A DNA stretch of 64,000 nucleotides from Gammaproteobacteria bacterium (GTDB taxonomy: Bacteria > Pseudomonadota > Gammaproteobacteria > Steroidobacterales > Steroidobacteraceae), in contig PKRE01000003.1 of the NCBI GenBank assembly GCA_017577615.1, forward strand, positions 248,001-312,000. The letters run 5' to 3'. Numbering within the stretch: the first letter of the stretch is position 1; each line of letters opens with the position of its first letter. The position numbers and the translations under genes are program-made. Below, in pieces: positions 43,239-52,579 of this stretch. The notes under the pieces were generated by a model, which saw only the letters and a program-made list of their open reading frames with translations, was not told the origin of the DNA and did no database searches.

Positions 43239-43325
43239 AGGCAAAGCTTAAACCTTTCTCACGCGCTGAGGACGGGAGGATGGCGGTCCCTCAGGACCGC
43301 GCACCCTCCCAGTGTGTGCCACGCG

Positions 43326-46166
43326 CTACATTCTGTAACGGAAGCCGAGGGCGTAGCGACGCCCGTAGGCAAACACGTCCAGAAGCTGATTGTCGAAGCG
43401 ACCGTGCGTGCTCATGGTCTCGTTCGTGACGTTGAGTGCCTCGAAGAAGACATTGAGCTGCTCGGTGAACCTGTAGCTCGCGCTCACGTCGATCTGCAGG
43501 CTCGAGTTGACGAACGTCGGCTCGGCACCGTAGGCAGAGAGGTTCTGGTTCTGCCCGAACTGCAGCAGGTACTCATCGCGGTAGTTGGCCGCGACGCGAA
43601 CCTCAAAGCCGCCCTTGTCGTAGAAGCCGACGAAGTTCGCCGAGTCGGCCAGACCGGTCACCGCAAAGCCGCTCTGCATAATGTCGTGGCGGTCATAGGG
43701 CCGGTTCGTGTCGACCAGCGTGACGTTCGCCTGGAAGCCGAAGCCCGTGTCGCCGAACATGTGCTGCCACGCGAGCTCGATACCGTCGATGGTCGCATCC
43801 GGCCCGTTGACACGTTGCGAGACCGAGTACACCGCCGGCTGACCGGTCGACGGGTCGATGAGGTCAGGATTGATGACCTGACGCGTCGTACCCTGGACGA
43901 TGAAGTTCGACACGTCCTTGAGGAAGTAGTTTGCCGCGAAGTACGAGTTCGGCTTGTAGTACCACTCCACCGCAAGGTCGTAGTTGTCAGCCAGGTACGG
44001 CTTCAGGGTCGGGTTACCGCCGTTCGCCGTGAGCGCGCCGACGCGCGGCAGGCCGCCAACGTTCAGCACCGGGGTGAGGAAGTTGAGCTGCGGCCGCGTC
44101 AATGTGCGCGAAGCAGCAAAGCGCAAGTGCAGCTCCGGCCTCACCTCGAGCTTCATGGCGATGCTGGGCAAGAGGTACGAGTAGTCGCTCTTGGTCGTGA
44201 TCGGCTGCGTATCCGAGAACGTGGTCGTCAGCAGCGTCGGATCGGCGTCGCTGCGGTCCAGGCGGATGGGAATGCGTCCCAAGCCGGTCGACGTGACGTC
44301 CGTGCGCTCACGACGCACACCCGCGCTCAAGTGGAACGGCATGTCGCCAATCTCCAGATCGAGGTTGGCGCGCACGAATAGCGCCAGCGTCTTCTCCGTG
44401 ATGTCTTGCACGCTACCCGGATCCAGCGCCAGATCGAGCGAACCCGTGTAGTCACAGCAACCGTAGTTGAATCCGTCGATGGTCTGGGCCTGGGGATTGC
44501 CCAACCCTTCGAGATAGGCATACAGCTGCAGCGGGTTGTAGACGAGCAGCTCCGGCGGCAGCGCATTGTTACCGGAGAAGCCTGGAATGAAGCCCGACGT
44601 GCTGATCGTGCCAAGGAACAGGTTCGACGGCACAATGACACCGGAAGTGCGCCCCGACGGCGCGCCGTAACCGGACCACGCTTGCCAGAAGTTGTTCGTG
44701 AAGGTGTTCAGGTTCCGCAGCGTGAAGTGGTCGTCCAAGTAGGACACGCCCGCATCGAGTCGCACCCCATCCTGCTGCCAGGTGGTCGTGAAGCGTGCCT
44801 GCTTGATGGTATCCGTGTTCTCCTGCTGCATGCGCACGAGCACGTGCGAGCCGATGATCGACGGATCGAGATAGCGCGACTTGTCTCCGTTCGGCCCATA
44901 GGTCGTGAGCTGCGGCAGCGTGTCTTCGCTGTCGCCCAGAATGCGCACACCCAGGCTGGCGCCAAGGAGACCGCCGTAGCCGATATCGGCGTTGTTGGTA
45001 CGCTCGCCGTCGGGGTTGCGCCAGCTCTTCGAGTACGCGGCATCGATGTCGAACGACAGGTTCTCGTTGGCGTCGATCTTCAAGTTGATGCCGACCTGGT
45101 TCGTCTTGAGCTGCTGCGCGTCGAAGCCGGCATTGAGGTCCATCGGCGTGCCGGGCTGAATGAAATCGACGATCGTGCCGTTGTTGTCCAACTGCACGCT
45201 GCGCAGATCCTCCTGGTTGAACCAGAGGGCGAAGCCGTAGGTCTTCGTGTCGACCTTCTGACGCGAGAAGTTGTCGTCGATCGTGAGCAGCACGTGGTCG
45301 TTCGGACGCCATTGGAAGGCGATGCGGCCGTCGATGCGCTCGTCGACCACCTGCGATTGCTCGGCACCGAACTGCTGAATGAACCAGCTGACGATGGTCT
45401 TGTTCTCCGGGCTAAGCTCTCCCGGATCGCAAGTAGGCGTGAGCTGGCACGGCGCGAGCTCGCCGCCGGTCCAGCCGGAGACGAACACGCGGTTCGTGTG
45501 CGTCTCGCGCTCGCTGTAGATCGCGTCCACGAGGAAGCCCATCGTGTCGTCGGCGAAGGTCGTGCTGAACAGCACACCGGCCGAGGGCGACACCTCGCTT
45601 GCCTCGTCTTGCATCGAGCCGGACACGCTGGTGACGAAGCGCGTGCCGAGCTGATCGAACGGTTTCGGATACAGGATGTTGACGGTCGCACCGATCGAGC
45701 TCGTGGACAACGTAACGTCCGGCGTCTTCATGACGTGCATCGCGCCGACGAAATCCGCGCCCACCGTGCTGAAGTCGATGGAGCGTCCGCCGGTCGCCGT
45801 GGAGACGCGACGTCCGTCGAAGAGCGTCTCGTTGAAATCGCCACCGAAGCCACGGACCGTGATGCCCGTCGGCTCACCGCGTGTACCGGCACGCTGAATA
45901 GAGACGCCGGGAACACGTTGCAAGGATGCAGCGACGTTCGAGTCCGGGAACTTACCGATGTCCTCGGCGGTGATGACATCGACGACGCCGGATGCCTCCC
46001 GCTTGATATCGAGGCTACGCTGCAACGACCCTCGAATACCGGTGACGATGATCTCCTCTAAGGCGCCGGCCTCACCGGTCGAGGCCTCCTGAGCGGACAG
46101 CGGCGCGGCAACTGATAGCGCTAACAAAGTCGACGTGCTTGCAAGCGCGGCGAACTCTCGCGGCAT
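43326..46166 (-). CDS. TonB-dependent receptor of the TIGR01782 (carbohydrate) type
   Basis: 946 residues from ATG 46166 (GGGGG 8 bases upstream); the frame is open to 46223. Signal peptide ends at APLSAQ. The segment LEEIIVTGIRGSLQRSLDIKRE... ITAEDIGKFPDSNVAASLQRVPGVSIQR is characteristic of large TonB receptors of Xanthomonas and Caulobacter. The barrel ends GFRYRM. Probably imports oligosaccharides released from hemicellulose. First gene of the receptor - halogenase - SapC - GH51 - GH43 - GH95 operon. Long plus-strand frames opposite it (43155-44381, 44406-46061) are codon shadows. Confidence 0.95.
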   Translation of the reverse strand: MPREFAALASTSTLLALSVAAPLSAQEASTGEAGALEEIIVTGIRGSLQRSLDIKREASGVVDVITAEDIGKFPDSNVAASLQRVPGVSIQRAGTRGEPTGITVRGFGGDFNETLFDGRRVSTATGGRSIDFSTVGADFVGAMHVMKTPDVTLSTSSIGATVNILYPKPFDQLGTRFVTSVSGSMQDEASEVSPSAGVLFSTTFADDTMGFLVDAIYSERETHTNRVFVSGWTGGELAPCQLTPTCDPGELSPENKTIVSWFIQQFGAEQSQVVDERIDGRIAFQWRPNDHVLLTIDDNFSRQKVDTKTYGFALWFNQEDLRSVQLDNNGTIVDFIQPGTPMDLNAGFDAQQLKTNQVGINLKIDANENLSFDIDAAYSKSWRNPDGERTNNADIGYGGLLGASLGVRILGDSEDTLPQLTTYGPNGDKSRYLDPSIIGSHVLVRMQQENTDTIKQARFTTTWQQDGVRLDAGVSYLDDHFTLRNLNTFTNNFWQAWSGYGAPSGRTSGVIVPSNLFLGTISTSGFIPGFSGNNALPPELLVYNPLQLYAYLEGLGNPQAQTIDGFNYGCCDYTGSLDLALDPGSVQDITEKTLALFVRANLDLEIGDMPFHLSAGVRRERTDVTSTGLGRIPIRLDRSDADPTLLTTTFSDTQPITTKSDYSYLLPSIAMKLEVRPELHLRFAASRTLTRPQLNFLTPVLNVGGLPRVGALTANGGNPTLKPYLADNYDLAVEWYYKPNSYFAANYFLKDVSNFIVQGTTRQVINPDLIDPSTGQPAVYSVSQRVNGPDATIDGIELAWQHMFGDTGFGFQANVTLVDTNRPYDRHDIMQSGFAVTGLADSANFVGFYDKGGFEVRVAANYRDEYLLQFGQNQNLSAYGAEPTFVNSSLQIDVSASYRFTEQLNVFFEALNVTNETMSTHGRFDNQLLDVFAYGRRYALGFRYRM

Positions 46167-46193
46167 AAGAAATCCCCCATGAATTGATATGGA

Positions 46194-46209
46194 ACCGTCC
46201 GTGGACGGT
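46194..46209 (-). promoter_or_regulatory. Palindrome in the leader of the TonB receptor operon
   Basis: ACCGTCC-GT-GGACGGT is a perfect 7-base inverted repeat with a 2-base spacer, 28 bases upstream of ATG 46166. The size suits a dimeric repressor such as LacI or GntR type, or a leader hairpin. No regulator gene lies in the locus, so the binding protein is unknown. Confidence 0.45.
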
Positions 46210-46551
46210 CTTCTTTTGGCCACCCTTACTTAAGCACTGCCAATTCGATCACGTCAATACTCAGACAATTAAATTTTGTCGTGTAGCCGTCACAAACGGC
46301 GCTTCATGCCTCGGTCGTGCTCGCATCATCGTGACCTTGATCTTCCGACTCATATCAATAGCTAATAAGACTGTGATCCCGATCTCGCCTGAAGGGCGTA
46401 GCTCTCGAAACACAGAGCACGAGCTGAGTTACGCGGAATATTAGCAACAGATATTGGTTGATGCATCAATGGATTGGCTTCACGTCTCTCGGTTGTAGTG
46501 GCCAGACCACAGTGACAACGTTGGTCTTCGAGAACTATGCAACGATCTGCG
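46210..46551. other. AT-richer promoter region upstream of the TonB receptor
   Basis: About 340 bases with no supported gene and noticeably more A/T than the neighbouring genes (for example ATTAAATTTTG at 46268-46278). A TTGACG box on the minus strand (46252-46257) is a possible -35, with a weak -10 (TTAAGT-like) about 18 bases downstream. Confidence 0.35.
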
Positions 46552-46599
46552 ACACAGAAAAACAGAATCGATCACGAGAGCGCGATCTCTCGTGATCGA
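46552..46599 (-). terminator. Strong terminator after the GH3 gene
   Basis: TCGATCACGAGAG (46568-46580) and CTCTCGTGATCGA (46587-46599) form a perfect 13-base stem with loop CGCGAT. Read on the minus strand it is followed by TTCTGTTTTTCTG. It begins about 38 bases after the GH3 stop (46637), ends the esterase-GH3 unit and insulates it from the receptor operon. Confidence 0.8.
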
Positions 46600-46636
46600 A
46601 CGACAGCAGAGTAGTGGCTGAGGACGATGTTTTGGA

Positions 46637-49339
46637 TTAGTGGGGTAATCTGATCTGCTCTTCCAGCACGAAGCTGGCCGATTGCACCGGCAAACCGGAG
46701 CCTGGCTGCCCGCCTCCAACCGTTACGACATGCTCGCCGGGGAACGTCTGTCGCACGCCGTCCCGATCGACAAAGCTCACGTCACGCAGCGACAGATCGA
46801 AGGTGACACTCCGTTGTTCGCCTGGCTGCAGCTCGATCCGTTTGAATGCCCGCAATGCAAGCCGCGGAGCACCTTCGAAGTCCGGCGGGTCGATGTAAAG
46901 CTGCACGACTTCTTCGCCGGGGCGCTCGCTGATGTTGCGGACCGTGGTGCTGACGCGCAGCACACGCTCCTCGCCAGCATCGAGCTTCTCGACACTGACC
47001 GGCCCGTATTCGAAGGTCGAATAGCTCAGCCCGTATCCGAACGGATACACCACGGGCCCGTCGAAATAGCGATACGTGCGTCCGTCCATCGAGTAATCGT
47101 CAAACGGCGGCAGATCGTCGACGCTGCGATAGAACGTGAGCGGTAGGCGACCGGCTGGATTCGTTTTCCCCGCAATGACGTTGCCGATCGCAAGGCCGCC
47201 CTCCTGACCGGGATACCAAGCTTCGATGATGGCGTTGGCGTTCTCCTTCGCCCAGGACAGATCCAGCGTGCTGCCGTTCATCAGCACGACGATGAATGGC
47301 TTTCCAGTGGCCTTCACTTGCTCGAGAAGCTTGCGCTGATCCGCCGGCAGGTCGATCGAGGTCTTGTCGCCGCCTGAGAAGCCTTCTATCTCGACCGGCA
47401 TTTGCTCGCCTTCGAGATCAGAGCTCAAGCCGACGGCAGCAACGATGACATCCGCCTGCTCCGCAGCACGACGGAGGTCCTCCTCCGGTTGCGTTGAAAC
47501 ACGCTTCCACAGCACCTCGACGCCCGCGAGCAGCAATGCGTCGGCCGTCACGCGAATGGGATAGCGACGGCCCTTCTCAAGCTCGACCGTCACCATTTCT
47601 GAACGAGTGCCCCAAGGCTTGTGACGGTGCTGGGCAATCACCTTGCCGTCCAAGACGAGCTCGGCGTTCGGCCCTGTCAGCCCGATGCGGTAAGTCCCCG
47701 TCTCGGGCGGAACGACGAAGCCCGTCCAGACGACGCGGTAGTAATCGGACAGCTCCGCGAACTCGTTGCCGCGAATGGCGATGCCGGGCTCGACACGCGT
47801 CACCGTCGGCTTGCTCTTGAAGCGGATGTTACGGGTGCGCTCTGCATATTCCTCGAACGATGCGTAGCGCTTCGGCAGCACCTCATCGGCATCGAAGTAT
47901 TGAGCGAGCAGCCCTGGCTTGCCGTCCGGCGTCCGCAGCGCGGAGGTCGGAATCGGGTCGCCGTCGACGATCGACGGCCCCCAAGGAACGAGTGTGACCG
48001 TTGCGTTGGGTAGCGCCTTCTTCAAGCCTTCGAACAACGAAATCGGCGGGCTCGACAATTGCGAGGAGTAGTTGCCGCGCAGCACGCGCGTCGCGTCGCC
48101 ATGCGGGCCCACGACCGCAATGCGCTCCCCGCCCTTGAGCGGCAGAGTGCCATCGTTCTTGAGCAGCACCAGGCTCTTCTCCGCGCTCTTGAGCGCGAGC
48201 GCGTCGCGCTCGGGCGTCGTCACCGGTGAAGACTTGAGCTTGAGCGGCTTGCGACCTTCGAGGCCCGCAAGGTCACCGTTACGGTATCGTGCGGCGAACA
48301 GCCGGATCAGCGCGCGATCGATATCCTCCATGCTGATGAGCCCGCGCTCATAGGCCTGCTTGTAGCGCTCGCCCAATCCGCCGATATCGAAGAGCGTCGC
48401 CGTGGTGCACTCATTGTCGACACCCGCTTTCAATGCGGCCGCCGCGGCCGTGACCGGATCGGGCGCGTAGTTGTGCGGATCGTGCACATCCTTGACAGCG
48501 TCGCAATCGGAGACAACGTAGCCTCTGAACTTCCAATCCTTGCGCAGGCGCTCTCGTAGCAAGAGATCACTCACGCAGGCAGGCTGCCCGTTGACGCGGT
48601 TGTATGCGCACATGATCGAGCCGGCCTGACCTTCGACGATCGCTGCGCGGAATGCCGGCAGATAGGTGTCTTCGAGATCGCGCGGCGAAACGAACACGTT
48701 CGCATGATGGCGGGTGGACTCGGGGCCGCTGTGAACCGCGAAGTGCTTTGGCGAGGCGATCACATGCGGATACTCGGGATTCGGTCCCTGCATGCCGCGG
48801 ACGTACGCGACAGCCAAACGCGCAGTCAAAAACGGATCTTCGCCGTACGTTTCCTGGCCGCGTCCCCAGCGCGGATCACGAAAGATGTTGATGTTGGGCG
48901 ACCATGTGTTGAGCCCCGTGCCAATGCGACCGAGACGGCCGGTCTTGCGGCCCAAGGCATGAAGCGCCCGCACTTCGACGCTGATGGCAGCAGCGACGTC
49001 GTGCACGAGCGCCTCGTCGAACGTCGCCGCCAGGCCGATGGGCTCTGGGAAATTCGTCGTCGGCACCGGACCAAGCGCACCATGCAGCGATTCGGTCCAC
49101 CAGTTGTACGCAGGAATCCCTAATCTCGGGATCGCCGGCGCCGTGTTGACCAGCTGCTCAACCTTTTCGTCGAGTGTCAGCTGCGCGACCAATGCTTTCG
49201 CCTTCTCCTCTGCCCGTGAGATCGCATCGGCGCTCAGCGGCAGTGAGACCATGGTGGCCCACAATCCTGCGCACAGAACCGCACAGCGGCGCAACGCCCA
49301 GCGTGAGTGCACAGCTGTGTCAATGCGTTCCTTCTTCAT
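46637..49339 (-). CDS. GH3 beta-xylosidase/glucosidase with PA14 insert
   Basis: 900 residues from ATG 49339 (MKKERIDTAVHSR); the frame is open to 49423. Signal peptide ends near LPLSADA. GH3 N-domain: KHFAVHSGPESTRHHANV and the nucleophile Asp in GYVVSDCDAVKDVHD. A PA14 domain is inserted in the C-domain at roughly residues 480-630 (LLAQYFDADEV... WTGFVVPPETGTYRIGLTGPNAELVLDGK). The Fn3-like end (EVVQLYIDPPDFEGAPRLALRAFKRIELQPGE) closes it. PA14-containing GH3 enzymes often act on xylo- or gluco-oligosaccharides. 56 bases after the esterase stop. Confidence 0.95.
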   Translation of the reverse strand: MKKERIDTAVHSRWALRRCAVLCAGLWATMVSLPLSADAISRAEEKAKALVAQLTLDEKVEQLVNTAPAIPRLGIPAYNWWTESLHGALGPVPTTNFPEPIGLAATFDEALVHDVAAAISVEVRALHALGRKTGRLGRIGTGLNTWSPNINIFRDPRWGRGQETYGEDPFLTARLAVAYVRGMQGPNPEYPHVIASPKHFAVHSGPESTRHHANVFVSPRDLEDTYLPAFRAAIVEGQAGSIMCAYNRVNGQPACVSDLLLRERLRKDWKFRGYVVSDCDAVKDVHDPHNYAPDPVTAAAAALKAGVDNECTTATLFDIGGLGERYKQAYERGLISMEDIDRALIRLFAARYRNGDLAGLEGRKPLKLKSSPVTTPERDALALKSAEKSLVLLKNDGTLPLKGGERIAVVGPHGDATRVLRGNYSSQLSSPPISLFEGLKKALPNATVTLVPWGPSIVDGDPIPTSALRTPDGKPGLLAQYFDADEVLPKRYASFEEYAERTRNIRFKSKPTVTRVEPGIAIRGNEFAELSDYYRVVWTGFVVPPETGTYRIGLTGPNAELVLDGKVIAQHRHKPWGTRSEMVTVELEKGRRYPIRVTADALLLAGVEVLWKRVSTQPEEDLRRAAEQADVIVAAVGLSSDLEGEQMPVEIEGFSGGDKTSIDLPADQRKLLEQVKATGKPFIVVLMNGSTLDLSWAKENANAIIEAWYPGQEGGLAIGNVIAGKTNPAGRLPLTFYRSVDDLPPFDDYSMDGRTYRYFDGPVVYPFGYGLSYSTFEYGPVSVEKLDAGEERVLRVSTTVRNISERPGEEVVQLYIDPPDFEGAPRLALRAFKRIELQPGEQRSVTFDLSLRDVSFVDRDGVRQTFPGEHVVTVGGGQPGSGLPVQSASFVLEEQIRLPH

Positions 49340-49395
49340 CCTAGGCTCTTCCTCGGTGGCTCGCTGTCGGGACGCCGGAAAGGCTCGTTGCGCGT

Positions 49396-50460
49396 TCACC
49401 GGTCGCACACCGCGTCGAAACAAAGGTTGTCACTGAAAAACTTCAGCACGTGGTCTTGGAAGCGATAACCGAGCTTGTTCGTGTGATCGCCATCGTATTC
49501 CTCAAACGTGCTCTGGATTCCCCATTCATTGAGCCGCTGATGCAGCTTTGCCGTATCGACGCGCAAGCCGTCGCGATTGCCCACGTCGAGCGCGATCGCG
49601 CGATATCGCTTCAAGTTACCGATGTACTGATCCACGAATGCGAGCGGTGCATTCGCGGCCCACTTGGCCAGCACTTCTGCCCGGGCTTGCTCGTCGCCTA
49701 CCGGAAGATCGACGTAGAACGGTGGCTTGGATGGATTCGGCGACCATGCCGCGGCCGCGGCCAACGTCGCACGCACCATGAAATGCTGTTGCTCCAGCTG
49801 TTCGCGACTCGATATCTTGGCAATACTCTCCAGCGCTTCCTGCGGCGGCGCCTCGCGGGCCGACAGGCAGCAAGGGCTCATCAAATAGAGGCTGCCGAAC
49901 ACGTCCGCGTGCTTCATCCCAATACGCGCGGCACCGTACCCGCCCATCGAGTGTCCGACCAACCCCCGACTTTCACGGCTCGGCAGTGTGCGATAGTGCG
50001 CATCGATATAGGACACCACGTCATGAGCGATGAAGCGTTCGAAGTCCCCCGTCGTCATCGAGCTCGAGTACATGGATCCGTTGTGCAGAGTCTTCGAATC
50101 GGGTAGCACAACGATCATCTCCCGTGCCCCGAGCGCGAACGCCCCTTCGATCGTCTGCGGCGCATGGATTTCCTTGGCCCATTGTTCTGCACCGACATAG
50201 TACCCGTGCAGTGCGTAGACAACTGGATAACGCCGTTGTGGCTCGCGGGAATAACTCGGCGGCAAGAACACTAGCACGTCACGATCCGTCGCATTTCCTT
50301 CCAGATTACCTTCGAGCGACTTCCCATGGATCTTGATGCGCTCGACGGTAACAGGCTTTGCCCCCGTCACCACTGGCGGCTGTTCCGTTTGCACCTGTGC
50401 GCTTGCGGACCCGTAGAAGGAGAAGGCGAGTATCGCGAGCAATAGGCTCGTCTGGCGCAT
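49396..50460 (-). CDS. Secreted esterase (esterase D / CE1 feruloyl-esterase-like)
   Basis: 354 residues from ATG 50460 (MRQTSLLLAILAFSFYGSASAQ, a clean signal peptide); earlier ATGs at 50502 and 50508 are possible. The alpha/beta-hydrolase nucleophile elbow is GLVGHSMGGYGAARIG, with YPVVYALHGYYVGAEQW as oxyanion region and DGDHTNKLGYRFQDHVL carrying the probable catalytic His. Putative esterase family (PF00756). In this locus a feruloyl- or acetyl-xylan esterase role fits the GH43, GH51 and GH3 partners. First gene of the esterase-GH3 unit. Confidence 0.9.
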   Translation of the reverse strand: MRQTSLLLAILAFSFYGSASAQVQTEQPPVVTGAKPVTVERIKIHGKSLEGNLEGNATDRDVLVFLPPSYSREPQRRYPVVYALHGYYVGAEQWAKEIHAPQTIEGAFALGAREMIVVLPDSKTLHNGSMYSSSMTTGDFERFIAHDVVSYIDAHYRTLPSRESRGLVGHSMGGYGAARIGMKHADVFGSLYLMSPCCLSAREAPPQEALESIAKISSREQLEQQHFMVRATLAAAAAWSPNPSKPPFYVDLPVGDEQARAEVLAKWAANAPLAFVDQYIGNLKRYRAIALDVGNRDGLRVDTAKLHQRLNEWGIQSTFEEYDGDHTNKLGYRFQDHVLKFFSDNLCFDAVCDR

Positions 50461-50694
50461 TTTCCGTTGCGTGCGCAGCGGCAGGCTATGTTTGTGAAGC
50501 ATAAGCATGAACTGAGCTCGCAATACACGATCGCCAAAGATTGCGCATAGTTCTACTACATGATGCTACTACCCCAAAAGCAAAGTATCGTTCACAAGAC
50601 TTGCTCTTCAAAGATCGCCTCATAATGATTCCGTTATGAGAACCGACCTCCGATTCGCGAAACGATGTCGATCGATGACTAAAGAAATATCGTA

Positions 50695-50940
50695 GCGGCG
50701 TGCTCCATGGACGTCCTCCTTGGTGCTCCTTGGACTGGGGTGGATCGTCCTTGGACATCCATCTTTGGGGATCGTCCTTGGACATCCATCTTTTGGTTCG
50801 TTGGACAGCCGCCTGTTGCTTCGTCGCCTCCCTCCGGACGCCCACCTTGGACAGCCACCTCTTGCTTCTCCCCCCTGAACGTCTTCCTTTTGGACGACTT
50901 CCTCTTGGACAGTCACGCCTCTCTCTTATGGACACCCGCG
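50695..50940. repeat. Degenerate repeat island 1 (TTGGACATCC / TTGGACAGCC)
   Basis: About 245 bases with eight or more TGGAC-type words, all in the forward orientation: TTGGACATCC at 50751 and 50778, TTGGACAGCC at 50801 and 50848, CGGACGCCCACC at 50835, TTGGACAGTC at 50905 and TGGACACCCG at 50929. A 25-base unit (50742-50766) is repeated exactly at 50769-50793, period 27. It lies between the esterase start and the transposase end. Frames crossing it translate to repetitive Trp/Asp/His text and are not accepted as genes. Confidence 0.7.
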
Positions 50941-51410
50941 CATTCGACGCTCAGTTGATCTTCCATTGTGGATCATCGTTCGTCTCGCACGCCCACCACT
51001 CTCCATTCTTGTCGGCCGGCGCCCTCACCGTCCTACGTCCGACCTATCACGGAGACACAACTCAACTGTGACCGCTACGCACGTAAGCGCACTTGTGGAG
51101 ACGCGCTCTAAAGGACACCCATCAACTCATACGACGCGCACATTCGCAAGAAGCGATTTCGTTCGCAGCCACGAACTCCTATCTGCGCAGCAGCTGCTCA
51201 GTCCGATCCGTCGAGATCGGTCGCGCCTTTCCGCTGCGAACACGAACTCGTCTACCAATGGATGCTTACAGGTGCGCGACCTCATGAAACGCGCACGCGA
51301 CCGGTCAGCGTACAAACCGCAAGCGCGATGTCGATGTGCGCGAACTTATGGTGGCGTTTTATCCTTACGGGGGCCACCGAATAGCCACGGCGGTGGAAAT
51401 TGCAGAAGGA
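50941..51410. other. Intergenic sequence between repeat island 1 and the transposase
   Basis: About 470 bases, no recognisable gene. A single AGGACACCCATCAA occurs at 51112-51125. The plus-strand frame 50966-51472 has no motif. The composition looks less GC-rich than flanking genes, in keeping with an acquired segment. Confidence 0.4.
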
Positions 51411-52403
51411 CTACGTGGCGTAGATCAGGGCCGCGCTGCGCACGCCGCGAATCCAAGATTGTCGCAGTGTAGATGCATGCAAACGCATGGCATTAAGTCG
51501 ACCCATGGCTCGACCGAAGATACTCCCTGAACGGCTTATCAAACGCCGCCAACTCTCGCATTCAATCCCGACACTCGCGAGAATCGCAGGTGCTGCTAGC
51601 GCTGAGTCCTTACGCTGCGCCCTACTGATCAACCTTCCGCTCCACTCCAGAAGCAGTACGTAGTCTCTCAGCGAGTACGGAATGGTCGAGCTGCTCGCTC
51701 TCCCTACTTCTTTGAACGGGCGCAATGGGACCATTGTGCGAGTTGGCCGACCCCGACTCTTGTTGACATTGAGCTCCTTAATCCGCTCGTAAATCGACGT
51801 GAACTCGGCCTCTGCTGGGCTCTTGGCGATACCGGCACGAATAGGATTGAGATCCACATATGCCATCGCCGTGAGAAGACCCGCTTCATCTAATAGTGCC
51901 TGCGACTTGAAACGGCCTTCCCAGAATCGGCCGGTGCATTGATCTTCTTGATTTGCTCGCCGCGCGAGGTACTCGTTCAGACAGCGCATGAACCAGCTGA
52001 TGTCGTATAGGCGCGCCCGCCAGGTTTCGATGATGGCTTCTGCAGCCGCCACTTCCGCATCAACTGCCTCGCCGCTGAGCCATCTTTTCACGAGGATAGG
52101 CAGACGGAAGAGCACCGTCCACCGTTCGACCACCTCCTTTTTCGTCCAACGTCGGGCGCGCTCGTGGTCGACGTATAGTACCAAGTGATAATGATTGCTC
52201 ATGATCGCGTATGCACACACTTCAATTGCGAAGACCGAACAGAGCAACCGCAGTCTATCTATGACCCACTGCTTTCGATGCGAATAGTCTTTGCCGGCGT
52301 ACTCATCCACGCCCCAAAGCCATGCTCGGCGAACACAACGAGCTACGCAGTGGTAGTACGGCGTGTCTTGAAGAGAGACAAGCTGCTTACGTGCATAGCC
52401 CAT
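51411..52403 (-). CDS. IS200-like / REP-associated tyrosine (Y1) transposase
   Basis: 330 residues from ATG 52403 (MGYARKQLVSLQDTPYYHCVARCVRR); TTG 52454 would add 17. Single-strand DNA transposase of the Y1_Tnp superfamily. The HUH metal motif is NHYHLVLYV at about residue 87 and the catalytic Tyr is in AYVDLNPIRAGIAK near residue 205, preceded by GRFWEGRFKSQALLDE as in this group. A C-terminal region of about 110 residues, rich in Arg and Ser, follows. No terminal repeats of a classical IS are visible. Both sides are bordered by repeat islands, which fits a REP-associated enzyme. Confidence 0.9.
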   Translation of the reverse strand: MGYARKQLVSLQDTPYYHCVARCVRRAWLWGVDEYAGKDYSHRKQWVIDRLRLLCSVFAIEVCAYAIMSNHYHLVLYVDHERARRWTKKEVVERWTVLFRLPILVKRWLSGEAVDAEVAAAEAIIETWRARLYDISWFMRCLNEYLARRANQEDQCTGRFWEGRFKSQALLDEAGLLTAMAYVDLNPIRAGIAKSPAEAEFTSIYERIKELNVNKSRGRPTRTMVPLRPFKEVGRASSSTIPYSLRDYVLLLEWSGRLISRAQRKDSALAAPAILASVGIECESWRRLISRSGSIFGRAMGRLNAMRLHASTLRQSWIRGVRSAALIYAT

Positions 52404-52499
52404 GCGAAGAGGATAGCAGCACCTGTGCTGCGTGGCGCCGCTCTTATGGGCCAAACAACTGAATAATTCAGCTGCGAGGAGAAACTTCTCGGCGCGCTA

Positions 52500-52549
52500 G
52501 CAATCGTGGACAGCCATCATCGTAGCAATCGTGAACAGCCATCATCGTA
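52500..52549. repeat. 25-bp tandem duplication beside the transposase
   Basis: Two copies of a 25-base unit (52500-52524 and 52525-52549) differ at one base (GTGGACAGCC versus GTGAACAGCC). Each ends in ATCATCGTA, so GTAG is formed at the junction (52522-52525). The pair starts about 45 bases upstream of the longest transposase frame. Confidence 0.8.
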
Positions 52550-52579
52550 GAACGGACGCTATGACGGCACCCGCCATTG

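Noticed and set aside
43155..46061. Long plus-strand ORFs (408 and 551 codons) opposite the TonB receptor
   Set aside because: They lie antisense to a clear receptor gene and have His/Arg/Val-rich shadow composition without domains.
50700..51071. Plus-strand ORFs through repeat island 1 with repeated SLDIHL-type peptides
   Set aside because: The peptide repeats are only the translation of the DNA repeat; several frames are open equally, no ribosome binding site or domain is present.
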